From Paracyclopina nana (lineage: Eukaryota > Arthropoda > Copepoda > Cyclopoida > Cyclopettidae): a stretch of DNA of 64,000 bases. The position numbers and the translations under genes were made by a program. The notes beneath the pieces were generated by a model. That model made no database searches. It had not been told where the DNA came from and saw only the letters and a list, made by a program, of their open reading frames with translations. This document shows, one piece after another, positions 24,703 to 38,641 of the stretch. The number at the start of each line of letters is the position of its first letter. The stretch's first letter is position 1. The DNA lies in the NCBI GenBank assembly GCA_019096065.1, contig JAGUCH010000008.1, positions 6,205,001 through 6,269,000 on the forward strand. Reading direction: 5' to 3'.

Positions 24703-27061
24703 TTATCTGCGAGCTGCCTGATTTCCATGCGTTTCTTGCCTCAATTTCTCCAGAAAGCCAGAATACTCTTGGAGGCTCTTGAAAAAATCTTCAAGTGCAT
24801 GCTCGGGATTGGTGAAGGATGCAAATTCAGGCGTTTCCTGGATGGTCTTGAGCAGGAAGCTGGCCAAGACTCTCCAGAGGCCAGTCCCTGAACCTTTGTC
24901 AGGGTCATCCAGGATGGTCAAGAAAGTCACCAAAGCAAGCAATTTCCTTGAGGCTGTGAATTTGCCAATGACTTTCCTCAATTGGCCACATCTGAACTTT
25001 TGATGCTTTTTCATTATGGGACTTTTCCCGTTGAACTTCTCAAAGGTCAAAGGCTCAACATGAGCTTTCTTGTCAGTGACCCCAATGAGTGCCAATTGCT
25101 GGTTGAAATCTTGCAAGTGCAAGCATTGCACCATCATGAGACTCATGGCTTTGTGAAGGTTGCATCTGGCCAACTTCAACTTCTCCCAATGCTTGAGATT
25201 TGGACCAAGTCCCTCAATCATGAACTGGAACTTCTTGAACAAAACATTGGCTGAGAAAAGTGACACTTGTGGTCTCGAGTCGACATTGCCATTGGTGAAT
25301 TCCAGCAAACAATCAAACAGTTCATTAGGCAGGGGAAGTTGGCTGGCTTGATCAAAGATCTCCAGCTTGCCTTCCAGCCACTCACAATCATTGGCATTTT
25401 GAATGGACCTTGACAAAGACAAGTGTCTGGAGTTCAAGATGGTTGTCATTGTGACAAGTGAGTCAAGGAGCTGATCTTGCTTGTCACATCCGATCTTGGC
25501 AAAGTTAATTATGTCCTTTGCAAAGTTGGCCACATGAAGGATTCTCTGAGGTTCATCCAAGACTCTGCGGAGTTCTGGAGTCCAATGACAAGTACTCATA
25601 AGCAGGAGGAAGGCAATGAACCCATTGGACATCTGAGGGTATTTGCAGTTCTCCTGGATGATTGTGTAGCATTGCTTGAAGCCAGTGATCAGCCTGGTTT
25701 CCGTAAGTGGGATTAGGTCTCCGTTTCTATTCAGCTGGTCGAAAGAGATTTTGCTCAAGCCTTGAACCTCAGCCATTGCTAAAATTGCACTTTAGCCTTT
25801 GATTTAAAAGTAGTTTGAAATGGTACTTACTTAGTTGTAGCACAGAAGGTCCCAAAAGGAATTTGAGCTGGTCATATCCATTGTCCGCTCCAAAATATCT
25901 GGCCATGATGTATTTGCAATACAGTGTTGAGTTTTGACTCAGCAGCGCATTTTTGTCATTCGATGACAAGCTCATGAAGAACGAGTTGTTGCGAGCAAAC
26001 TCTCCGAGTTGTCTGATGAAATTGGCAGGAATGGCTTCACAGAAGCACCTAATAAATGTGGAACTGGGCAATCCTTGCAAATGAGCATCAATAACCAGTC
26101 GGGTGATGTTGCCATCCAGCAAGTGGTCATTTTCAGCCATTTTCTGAGCTTTCAACAGTGAAAACATGACACCCTTCATGTTGATTCCATCACAAGAATC
26201 CTTTTTGCAGCCATCATTCATATGCTTAGCAAGCACTGAAATCTCCGAGTCTTCCCTGTTTACCTTGGGACTAACTGAGCTCATTTGGCTCATAGAGCTT
26301 GTTTTGGCTAAATTGCACAAGTCATGCTCTGATCCTATTCTATCCAGTGAGCCTGATGAGCTCCCTGGGCCTACTGAGCTCATTTTGCCTTCTGAGCTCT
26401 TTGATCTATTTGAGCTCGCAAGGTTGGCTGAGCTCATAGGCGTAGTTGAGCTCACAGGCTTCACAGTGCTCAATGAGCTAACATGGTTCAGTGAGCTCAC
26501 TAGGTCAGGTGCACCAAGTGACTTTTCCAAGAGAACTGGGTATGATGAGCTGAATGAGCGTGAGCTGCTCATTGCACTCACCGGGCTCATTGTGCTCACT
26601 GAATTCGTGGCGTCCATTTCGTCGACCGAGGTCATTTGTGAGCTCATTGGGAATACACAGCTAATCTCACCCATATTGCTCATTTGCTTAGCTGAACTCA
26701 TTGGGCTGACTGAGCTCACAGAGCTCACATCTTTGACTGAGCCCAATGTGGTCCTTTTTCGTTTATTGTTATGGCACTTCCTCTGTCTTTCCTCTTCACT
26801 CAGCACCAGTTCAGGTTTCAGACCAATTTCCAGACATTTGACAAGTCGACACCTTTTGCACTTGAGCCTTTTCACAGGTTTGATTTCGCAGTTGTTTTCA
26901 TACCCAATGCAATTGAGCATCTCGAGCACTTTTCCATCTTGGTGGAATCTTCTGAAAAAAGCTTTGCAGCTTGTGCAGCAAATTGCTCCATAATGAGTGT
27001 GAAAGATTTTGTTGGGCTTTGCCTGCTCCCCGCAAATTCTGCACACTTTTTGAGCATTCAT
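24703..27061 (-). CDS. Divergent nuclear receptor with Ser/Met-rich hinge
   Basis: Two exons (27061-25831 and 25778-24703) separated by a 52-bp intron encode 768 residues. The DNA-binding domain starts at residue 7. Zinc finger 1 is C7-C10-C29-C32, with 18 residues between the pairs instead of the usual 13. The P-box region reads CTSCKAFFRR. Zinc finger 2 is C51-C58-C68-C71, with six rather than five residues in the first gap. A basic stretch (KCHNNKRKRT) follows. The hinge (about 105-235) is a degenerate repeat of MSS and VSS words. The C-terminal ligand-binding region is unusually long and weakly conserved. Family knowledge: nuclear receptors are ligand-regulated transcription factors; the DNA site and ligand here cannot be inferred. 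AATAAA on the minus strand lies at 24608-24603. It starts head-to-head with CIAO3. Confidence 0.85.
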
Positions 27062-27747
27062 TTTTGAGGACCTGAGGAGCTACTACAGGAGGATTTAAAA
27101 ATCAAGCAAATGCTGATCGTAAAGTAGAGTAGATGGTTTTCTGAGAAACTAAGCTCAATGGGAATCAATGAAGCTTGAAATTCTCAGAGCAAACTCTACT
27201 TCATACTCAATAGCTTTTACAGTTACAAAAACCTGTTTTTGATGCACGCTGAACTAATGGGCAAGGCAGACGGGAAGTAAGGTTACAAGCATCGTAACCA
27301 ATGATTATGTAACTACCTCAAGACATTTTAGAAGATGAAAAAATGCTAATAAATGTGAACTTTCCTTTATAGTTCTGAAACTTCCTCAATTGTTATTAAT
27401 GCAGCCTTTTTGGCATGAATCTTAAAGTATTTTTTATAGAAAATTCAGTCCATTTGGTGAAAAAACCCAGCCAGTAGTTGCTAGTCCGATTTAACTGGAT
27501 TTAGCTCGATTTATGTAGTTAGATATTTTTTAAGCACCTGTGCTTATGTTTTATAAGCCTGCTTTTTGAAAATCCCACCCGTTTTGAAATTGATAAATTC
27601 ACTCCGATTAGAAAATTCTTGATGCTTCATTTTCACAATTTCAAAAGTCAATTTCTCTTAGAAGGTTGCGTGACTTCCAAGTAAATATTCCGTCAACTCG
27701 AAGATCACAAGAGCAGAAAGTAAACAAAAACAACAACTTGATTTAAC
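27062..27747. promoter_or_regulatory. Divergent promoter region
   Basis: These 686 bases separate the start codons of the nuclear receptor (minus strand) and CIAO3 (plus strand), so both promoters and 5' UTRs must lie here unless upstream non-coding exons exist. No TATA box is obvious near either start. Confidence 0.5.
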
Positions 27748-29311
27748 ATGGCATTTAGCGGAGTTTTGCAACTGACAGACCTCGATGATTTCATCACACC
27801 TTCGCAGGAGTGCATCAAGCCTGTGAAGGTGGAGAAAAAAGCCACGAAAGGCTCCAAATCTGGTGCCAAGATCAAAATTGAAGCTGACGGAAGTTATGTG
27901 GAAGAATTGCAAGATGGCAGCACAAAAAAACTGCCCAAGGCTCAAATAACTTTGGCAGATTGTTTGGCATGTTCTGGTTGCATCACATCAGCTGAGTCTG
28001 TCCTCATTGAGGAGCAAAGCAGTGGCAAACTGAGGGAAATTTTGGCTGCCAAAAAGGAAGAAGAAGAGGCCATTGTTTTGAGCATGCAAATCCAGCCCAT
28101 TTTGTCGTTGGCTCACAAATTCCAATTGACACCCGATGAAATGGCCCAAAAGCTGACTGGCTATTTCAAGCAGTTGGGTGTCGATTTGGTATATGACTTG
28201 AAAGCTGCTGAGGATTTGGCCTTGCTTGAGCATACGCGTGAATTCATTGAGTACTTTCGGTCAAGTGACAAGAAAAAGCCACTCATCAGTTCATCGTGCC
28301 CAGGTAAATGATTAATTTCAAGTCAACTTTGTAGTCTCAACAAAAGTTTTTTTCTCTCTGACATAAAGTTGCTATTCGATGGACTAACCATGAAATTTGC
28401 GTTTGATTATGGGCAAGCCAATCCGGATCCTCATTTATTCTTTCATTATAGGCTGGATTTGCTATGCAGAAAAGACCCATGGCAACTGGATTTTGCCACA
28501 CATCAGTAAAGTCAAATCAGCCCAGCAGATCATGGGATCAGCCATCAAGGACTACTTGTCGGCAAAGCTCAAGAAATCCATATTCCACATTACGTTGATG
28601 CCTTGCTTCGACAAAAAACTCGAGGCTTCCAGATCAGATTTTTTCAATGAGGCCACCAATGTGCATGATGTTGACATGGTCATTACTTCCATTGAGGTGG
28701 AGCAAATGTTACATGAGGACAACTTTGTCGAACTGGCAACAGTGCCTAATTGCCCATTAGATTCATTAAGCGAAAGCGCTTTGCCTTCGAGTCGACTGAA
28801 GGCCAATTTTGGTTCTGGTTCAGGTGGATTTACTGAGAATCTGTTCATAGCAGCTGCCAAGGAGTTGTTTGGCCTTGATTCAGTCCAATTGGACTACAAG
28901 CAAATCAAGAATCCGGATTTCCTCGAGTTGAACTTGGTCATCGACAATGAGGTCAAAATGTCTTTCGCAGTGGCCAATGGGTTTCGCAACATCCAGAACT
29001 TGGTGCAAAAGATGAAAAGGAAGCGGTGTCATTTTGATTTTGTTGAAGTCATGGCTTGTCCCAGTGGATGCTTGAACGGAGGAGCTCAATGTCGCCCTGA
29101 GGAGACGAGTAATGCAAAAGAGCTCGTTTCTCATCTCGAGGCTGCCTATAAAAACTCATTGATCAAAGAGTGGCCTCTGCAAAATAAGGACGTGGACTTT
29201 TTGCACAAGGAATGGCTTGAAGGGGCCCATTCTGACAAGGCTCATCACCTGCTCTACACAGAGTACCATGAAATTGAGAAAATGACCAATAGCCTAGCCA
29301 TAAAATGGTGA
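27748..29311 (+). CDS. CIAO3: Cytosolic iron-sulfur assembly factor CIAO3/NAR1
   Basis: Two exons (27748-28303 and 28452-29311) encode 471 residues, close to the human length of about 476. The product resembles [FeFe]-hydrogenases but in eukaryotes acts in the cytosolic iron-sulfur assembly (CIA) pathway, linking early scaffold steps to the targeting complex. The N-terminal cluster ligands are present as C22 in SQECIKP and C72/C75/C78 in CLACSGC. The C-terminal cluster motifs are also present: SSSCPGW (C184), MPCFDKK (C237) and [11 protein letters not shown] near residue 390. The protein ends in Trp (LAIKW), as NAR1 proteins do. The start [15 protein letters not shown] matches the conserved N-terminus. 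A likely poly(A) signal, AATAAA, is at 29499-29504. It sits between the divergent nuclear receptor and PP1. Confidence 0.97.
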
Positions 29312-29504
29312 AATACACTCTATCCTAAAATCATTGTTGGACTCTTATGATTTCATCCTTTACCATTGGGTTGATTGCATTTTGAGTTCATTAACGAGGT
29401 CATGCTATTTCCGACATGTCAATCAAGACTATCTCTAGACTGCTTTTAATATTAAAATATTGTCGAGGTTGCGTCATTGATAAAAGTTCCGCGCTCGTAA
29501 TAAA

Positions 29505-29918
29505 AATCTCGTGAAATGACCGCATGTTTTCCTCAACGTAAACAAAGCCTTGAAAAGCGTCCAGAGCAGTTTTCGCCCGGAAAGCATGTTTTTCACATAT
29601 CGGAGCTTTTTCTCTTTTTTGTCGTAAGTGAGGCTTGCACGACGTCGTCGTCGGGCGAGGCCGCCATTATTACATGAAAGCAGCGAGACCAGACGTGCAA
29701 GCCTTCAGCCAAATACACTTTTGGAAAGATTTTGGCGGTTTTCGCAACACCGACTCTGGCTGTTTTTGCAGCTGTTTTTCGGCTGGCCAACCTTAAATAA
29801 ATTTTGGCCTGGCCTGGCCGGAGTCGGCCGTGAAGCGAGGGCAAGAAGAGAGCTGAAAAAGGAAAAAAGATTTTTCTGTGACTTGGGCTCGAAAGATAAG
29901 AAAATTGCTGGAGAAATC
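29505..29918 (+). promoter_or_regulatory. PP1 upstream region and probable 5' UTR
   Basis: This stretch lies between the CIAO3 poly(A) signal and the PP1 start codon. Around 29638-29665 it is CG-rich (GACGTCGTCGTCGGGCGAGG), unlike its AT-rich surroundings. No TATA box was seen. The transcription start cannot be placed from sequence alone. Confidence 0.4.
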
Positions 29919-32327
<2,409 letters not shown>

Positions 32328-33190
32328 ACAAGTAAGACGCACGTGGACCGGAAGCAAACAACGCCACGTGGGTCACACCGCGCATCATACAACAACTACA
32401 TAATTATTAATTTAAAAAAGATCACCGCTCTTCAACATACAAAAACAACATACAATGCGCAAACATCATCTGCAAAAAGAAAGAAAAAACAAACAATTTT
32501 TCTCCTTAACTGTCTGCCTCTAAGCATTTTGCAACATTTCAATCAAAACTTTTGAGGCAAAAGATGACGAATATTTGCGCCGTCCTTGGAAGATTGAACA
32601 AGCCCGAGCAAACTTTGAAATGATTAACACAAGCACACACAAATTTTGAATGATGCTACTTCTACTATTATTGTATGTTATGTTAGAAACCATTATTGAA
32701 TAGCTTTCTCCTTCTACAACTTCTCCTTCATGGCAACTATAATAATATTAATAATTATTATTATCATATCGTTGATTTCGAAATCAAATCCTTCTTTTGT
32801 CCACTTCGCATGATGAGATGATGAATTATACCAAAAAACCAAAAAACAATTTTGCACTAATTGAAGAAAAAAATCTAGTAGCAAACCTAGAGAATAAAAA
32901 AGTTAGTCAATCAAACAATGATCGTGAACCTGATATTGCAAGATCATAGGCACACTAAAACAAACCATTGATAACAAGACATTTTCTTTTGAGTTGCTTC
33001 TAAGCTCTGTTATGATTATTAATTCAACAGAATAAAGAGACTTCAAAAAATAATTTGCCATTACTTCCTGAAATGTCATGTCCAGTTATTGATTATGTGT
33101 AATTATGATAAGTGTCACTAGTTATTGTGAAAAAGTAATTTATTTTTCTTCAAAAAAAAAGAAGTGGCGAATGAAAGCTTGAGTAGGAAT

Positions 33191-34615
33191 TTATGACTGT
33201 GTTGAGCATTGAAGAAGAGTCACCGTAGATGTCACAGTTTTGGTGACTGTTGATGACAAGGGCGTGTGACTATTGACAGGAGGGTGTGAACTTTCAAGGT
33301 CCAGTGCTAAATCAGATGATGTTGAATGTAACGGAATATCCAGGTCAGTGTCACTATCATTATCAGTGCTAGCAAAAAAAGCAGGTGGCTCAGTATTAAG
33401 TATGGGCTCAACTTTGCTGGGGTGAATAGCTTCATCGTCTCTCTTGTTCCTTGTCAAAACTGGTTGACCCTTTGCATCGACTGGCAGAGTTGTCAGTTTG
33501 GTTTCGAAATGGCCAGGAGCTGTTCCAGAAAAGTACAAAGTGAACACTTTGCTCTTGGAAAATGGACTTTGCAAAAAGACTGGCCTGTCTTGAGCTGAGA
33601 GCCCTTGAAAGTCATCTTCATAATAGTCAAAGTCATGCTGCTGCTGAGAAAACAAGGGGTTCCGTGCTGGCCTCAGCACGTCACCAAACCGGTTAGAGCT
33701 TCGCTGAGCAGAATCAGCAAAATAAGCACCATAAGCTGCCTTGTACTCATTCCCATTGGGAATTTCAACCACTTGAGCTTCTTGGTGATTGCGCTTTCTT
33801 GGTGCTGTCTTTTTTTGCTCGAGAATAGGAAGAAGCTGCAAAGATGGAAGGTTGGCTGTGTTCAGTAGCAGTTGGGGAATGGCAGGTGCTGAAGGTGTGA
33901 TTGTAACAGTTTGCACCTCCCATGTTGGCTCAGGTGTCACAAGGAATGAGCTGGTTTTTATCTCAGTCGCTGTCACCACTTGGGTGTTAGTTTCTAGAAT
34001 AGTTGTCACCACCTGCAAGAAGTGTAGTTTAAGTGTTACAATCAAGAGTTAAATTATCAAAAGGTGTGAAAAATGTCACTTTGATGAGGTGTCAAATTCA
34101 CTAATCACCTTTGCACCACGAAGGATGATGGGCACTTCTGATGTCTCAGTGTGAGTCACTGTCGTCTCATAGCTTGTGGTTGTCATTGAGGTGGTAAATG
34201 ATGGAGTAGGTGTTATCAAAACAGTTGTGAGTGAGATTTGAGGCTGTTGCAGCACAACTTGCTTCAGCAAAGTCTCAGTTGGATCAATCACCCTTTGGTC
34301 TTGCTCGCTTGCAAGCCCCAAAATATCGAAATCAGCACCCAGATCCTGACCTCCAGTCACTGACAAAATCATTTGTCGCAAGAGCTTGTTTTGTTTCTTC
34401 ACTGCTGAGCATTGATCCACCTGCACAGGTGTCAGTTGCTGTTGCTGAGTCTGAGAAGCCAACAGCGAGCTCAGCAACTGAGGGTTGCCTTGCAAGCTGG
34501 CAAGTAGTGAAGGATTTTGTCGAAGAGTATTCAACAATTGCTGCAATTGGCACTGAGAATATGGCATCATGCCCAAGACAAGGACTTGGACAATCCAAAC
34601 CAGTTTCAACCTCAT
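33191..34615 (-). CDS. Secreted Thr/Val/Gln-rich protein, unknown function
   Basis: Two exons (34615-34109 and 34012-33191) encode 442 residues. The first 22 residues (MRLKLVWIVQVLVLGMMPYS plus QC) form a signal peptide. A Gln/Leu/Ser-rich region follows (LQQLLNTLRQNPSLLASLQG) with one cysteine in VDQCSAVKKQNK. The exon junction lies inside a Thr/Val-rich array that includes TTVLITPTPS, TSYETTVTHTETSEVPIILR and VVTTILETNTQVVTATEI. The C-terminal half has acidic and Tyr-rich stretches (DFDYYEDDF), a dibasic site (NKRDDE) and a final TVTKTVTSTVTLL. Such Thr/Val arrays occur in arthropod extracellular-matrix and cuticle-associated proteins, but I cannot name the family. Its 3' end converges on PP1, with AATAAA on the minus strand at 33144-33139. 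Confidence 0.8.
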
Positions 34616-37228
34616 TGTTCAAGTGGCTTATTCCAACTGATGTCTAGACAACACTGATGTGGTCAAAAAATGTTTTCGCCAGACTGAGAAGGACTTTGAG
34701 CGTACTTTTGATAGTCCTTTGTTAAAACCAGCCAGTTGGACACATTACTTCACATTATGTAACACTCGGTTGTCACTTTTGCGTAGTCTGGAATTTCAGA
34801 ACTTTTTCTGTCAACAATACAGTGAGCAAAAAATGTTGCACCTTATTGCTAACTTTTTGTACTATGGGGGCGGGCATTTCGAGCCCTCCCTCACAAAAAA
34901 TTATTATTCCCAACCTTGTCCGAAATTGAACAGTAAATTATTTTTCTAGTTGACTGAATTTTGATTGTAACAATTGATATAAGACCAAATCCTATTTTTT
35001 GTTTCTGGTGCAGCTATTTTTTGCTCACCCTCTCAGTGAAAAAGGAATTTTCAGTTCACATGGTAGCTTGAAGGTAACTGAGAGATTCTAACGTGGATAC
35101 GCAGGAGGTGCGTCATTGTTGCGTCAAAATGCGTCAATAATACGCTACTGTTGCGCGTGCGCGCGTGAGTGCGTACTAAACCATAATAGGGGCAAAAAGT
35201 GACCGCAACAGGAATTAGAAAAAACTTTATGCTTTTATTGAGGGTCAGTCTAAAAATAACTGCATTTTTATTTGCTTAGTTAACTCTCTTTTTTATTATA
35301 AAAAGCTAAAATGAGCAATAGTCTCGTTCTAACATTTCCAAGTATTTGATTTTCAATATCTTTTAAGAAGGAAAAAGTTGTCAATTGACACGGTTCAATT
35401 TGAGTTTCCTGTTACGTGTTTGAGGTTATTGACTGAAAACAGCCAAACAAGGAAGAAGAAGTAATTTCATAATAGGGTTCACCCCAAACTTTTTTACCGT
35501 CATCGGCCCAATTTAGGAGAAACTACGGTAAATACACTTTTCTACAGGTAAATGTAAATGGTCAACATTTTTTGATGGATTTGAAATTTCAATTTTCCCA
35601 CCTGTTGCGGCACACTGTGCATGGTTTTCTGAAGGTCAAAAGTGCTTCTTACTTTTCATCTTAATGTCTGACCTCCAAATTGCTCGAGTGTCCTCGGAGT
35701 CGTTCATTCACACTGATTGGCGTGCTGAAAGAGGCTTTAACCTAAAGACGCTTCACTCTTACCCAACTTCTAAGAATGATTCATTGATATTGATTACATG
35801 CATATCTGAATTCAATTTAGGCAGGAAATCCAAGATAAAATGTTCACATGAAGCAGTTTTAACATGGGACATTATTTATCAACTGTTCAATTATAAATGT
35901 TTATCATACCCAGTTAGATAGTATCAATTCATAACATTAAAAACTTAACTTACTTGGGATGTTTTCATTAAAGCCATGTAGTTTCCACATTGCTATATTT
36001 TCAACACTGTAAGAAAATTGCAATAAAATTGAATTTATAAATCAGCAGTGACCTTAGGTTTTGACAGAAAAATGGCAACTTTTGAATTGGAAAATGCAGC
36101 GAAAATGGTGAAAAACATCACCTTGAGATGTTTAATTGTGCACCAACATTCAAGCGATATGAGAAACTTATTTGAATTACCTTGGCTTGTTACTTCGTTT
36201 GCTTTCAAGGTTGAAAAATGAGCTCATGTTATGAGAGTGCAAATGTCTTTCAGCAAACCATGACATGATCTGATGTTGCAAGCAGATTGCAACACACCAT
36301 ACACAAAAATAACCAATTACTGTTGCACAACTCAACTGAATGAAATTTCGAAAAATTGATATTTTTTGGAAATTATTGATGGCACTTCACGATTTTTAGT
36401 TCCTGATAGGAAGAAATAATTTAATAATTGCCGTTCACAATTGCCCTGAAAAACAATTAGAATTGGTAAAAATGGAATGATTGACTTATAACCAATTATT
36501 TTTTAGAGGATTTCAAAGTTTTATTTTCGAGATCTAAGTGCACATTTTTCATGATACTATTTACACACTTTGGCACAAAATAGTTAGTTTACAAATGATA
36601 ATAAGACTGGCAAGTTGGGTCCGAAAGGGGGTTAAAAATAATAGCACTTTTTCTTCAGCTTTCTTTTCATTGGGTCCGGTAAAAAATGAAAACAATAGTA
36701 TTATTTACAGTGTCATGTAATTGATCTTCAAGAGATATCTTCATATGTGCTTTGTTGACTTGGTTGATCCAAACTAAGTTGAGATTTACTATATTCTATT
36801 TGTATTGGAGATTCTTGAATAAATCAATTTTTGTTCTTGCTCACTTCTTTTCTTATTCTAGGCCAATTTTTTTAGGGCCTAAGTTGCACTCAAATTTCCT
36901 GAAAAAAAAAAGATTTTTAGGCGTTATTTTCAGTCGTTTTGATATTTTTAAGTCCTATAGAATATTTTAAGTCAGTATTGGTATTTTTAAGTCTATTAGG
37001 ACTTTTCAGGCAATCTGGACTATGTATATAGCTTTAAACCTTATTTAGGCAAAAGTTTTTTTTACAAAATATTCTAAAGTCTCCAAATTATCTAATAAGT
37101 TATATGCATAATGTTTTAATAAAGAACAATCTATTAGAGCTCACCTTGATTCACTTCATAGTGCTGAAGTCCATTCAAGCATTCCATTTCACATCAACAT
37201 TTATCACAAAGTCATCTAGCTTAATTAA
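34616..37228. other. Intergenic, no gene recognised
   Basis: Open frames are short and unconserved in appearance. A cluster of TGCGTCA words lies at 35115-35150 next to an alternating GCGCGTGCGCGCGTG stretch (35153-35168). Otherwise it is AT-rich spacer between the promoter side of the Thr-rich gene and the 3' end of the tetraspanin. Confidence 0.5.
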
Positions 37229-38641
37229 TCAGCAGACAGTTTCATGGTCATGGTTTAACCGGTCGGTTTCATCTTGGGTGTTATTGGTAGCATCTCCCAT
37301 CCTCCAGTTCTCCTCTCTTCTCCTCTGCCTTCTGGTGATTTGCGCCACATAAGCACTGGACAAGACCACAGTGATGAGTTCCAAGAGAGCAATGATGACA
37401 CCCACCACAGCATAGACAATCATCATTGGCACCACGTCATTCTGGAGCTTCGGCTTCAGCAGAGTGACGCATCCATCCACAAAAATGGTGTTTCTAATTT
37501 GGTCATCTTGCTGCACCAGAATATTGGCACCACAGCCCTTCACATACTCATGGCAGCAAGAGTCTGGTACTGAGTTGTTGTGTCCAATTGGAGTGGATCT
37601 GTAGTCATTGTAACCGGTCAAAAAGTTGTTGCCTCCACAGCAGTGCAAATCAATTTGCAGCTCATCCCATTTGGAGGTCACTGATGGGTTCACACCATAC
37701 TGAAAGACAAAACATCCCAAGTGAAAGCAGGACTTTGACATCTGCTCAAAATGACAAGTCACTTGGCACATGAAGTATTCATTAAGTGAATCATGAAATG
37801 TTATTTTGAAACATTCCCAATTCGTCATGAAAGAGGCATCGTTTCCCAGAACGTTTGTGCAATCATCATGAAATTACTGCATATAATGCTATTGTTCAAA
37901 ATAAGTTTGGTTTTTTGGGTGCGTGGGATGAGGCAATGACTTAATCACACCTGAACATCAAAAGAGCAATTTATGGTGAATTCACATTACTTTACATGGA
38001 ATCACATAGACAGTAGTTTTGTCCGGATGATCAGCCTCGATACATACTCAATAGGCTACAAGGTGTGATCAACCCGACAAAACAATGATCCATGTTCATC
38101 AATGCAAACTAATGTAAAAACATCATTTGAAACTATTTAAATGTACGCATGCGCCAATAACTCAAATCTTTTGATTCCCAAAATAATGCATGTGTAATCA
38201 GATGTATCCGGATGTATTCCTTACTTCATTAAGATCCTTGCTGACGCCAGCTGCTCCAATGTTTGCTTGTGCCACTGTCGTTCTGAGTTCCAATGCCGTA
38301 AAGATGGATCCCAATTGAGCCAAGAAGGCCAATGTGAGCATGATTGCAAAGCCCACAATGAGCCCTCGGTTCTCTGAGCCCGAAATGACAAATCCAAAGA
38401 TGCACACCAGGAAAGTGTACACCCCCAAAATGACCATGTAGATGGGCACCACCCAGAAGTAAGTGGACCAAAAGTCCAATTTGTCAATGTGGTAAAACTT
38501 CATCAGGATGATGGCAGTGAAAATCAAAATGGTGGATGTAATGAGCAGAAATACATTGCTCAGGTTCAAGTATTTCTGATATTTCGTGGCTTTCCTCTGA
38601 ATACTGGACAGAGTGGATCTTGCTGAGCCTGACCTCAACAT
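37229..38641 (-). CDS. Tetraspanin
   Basis: Two exons (38641-38225 and 37699-37229) encode 295 residues. Four membrane segments are visible: about residues 27-50, 60-85 and 92-116 in exon 1, and a fourth (VYAVVGVIIALLELITVV) in exon 2. The large extracellular loop carries the family signature HCCGG (C159/C160), PDSCC and two further cysteines (six in all). Tetraspanins organise membrane microdomains with integrins and other partners. The start was set at the ATG at 38641 (context AAAATG) because the longer open frame upstream begins with GTG and has no ATG. The C-terminal tail is polar and Asn/Asp-rich. The intron is 525 bp. Confidence 0.93.

Noticed and set aside
26166-26993. 275-codon plus-strand frame
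   Set aside because: Antisense shadow of the nuclear receptor hinge, kept open by the GAGCTC-rich repeat; no domain.
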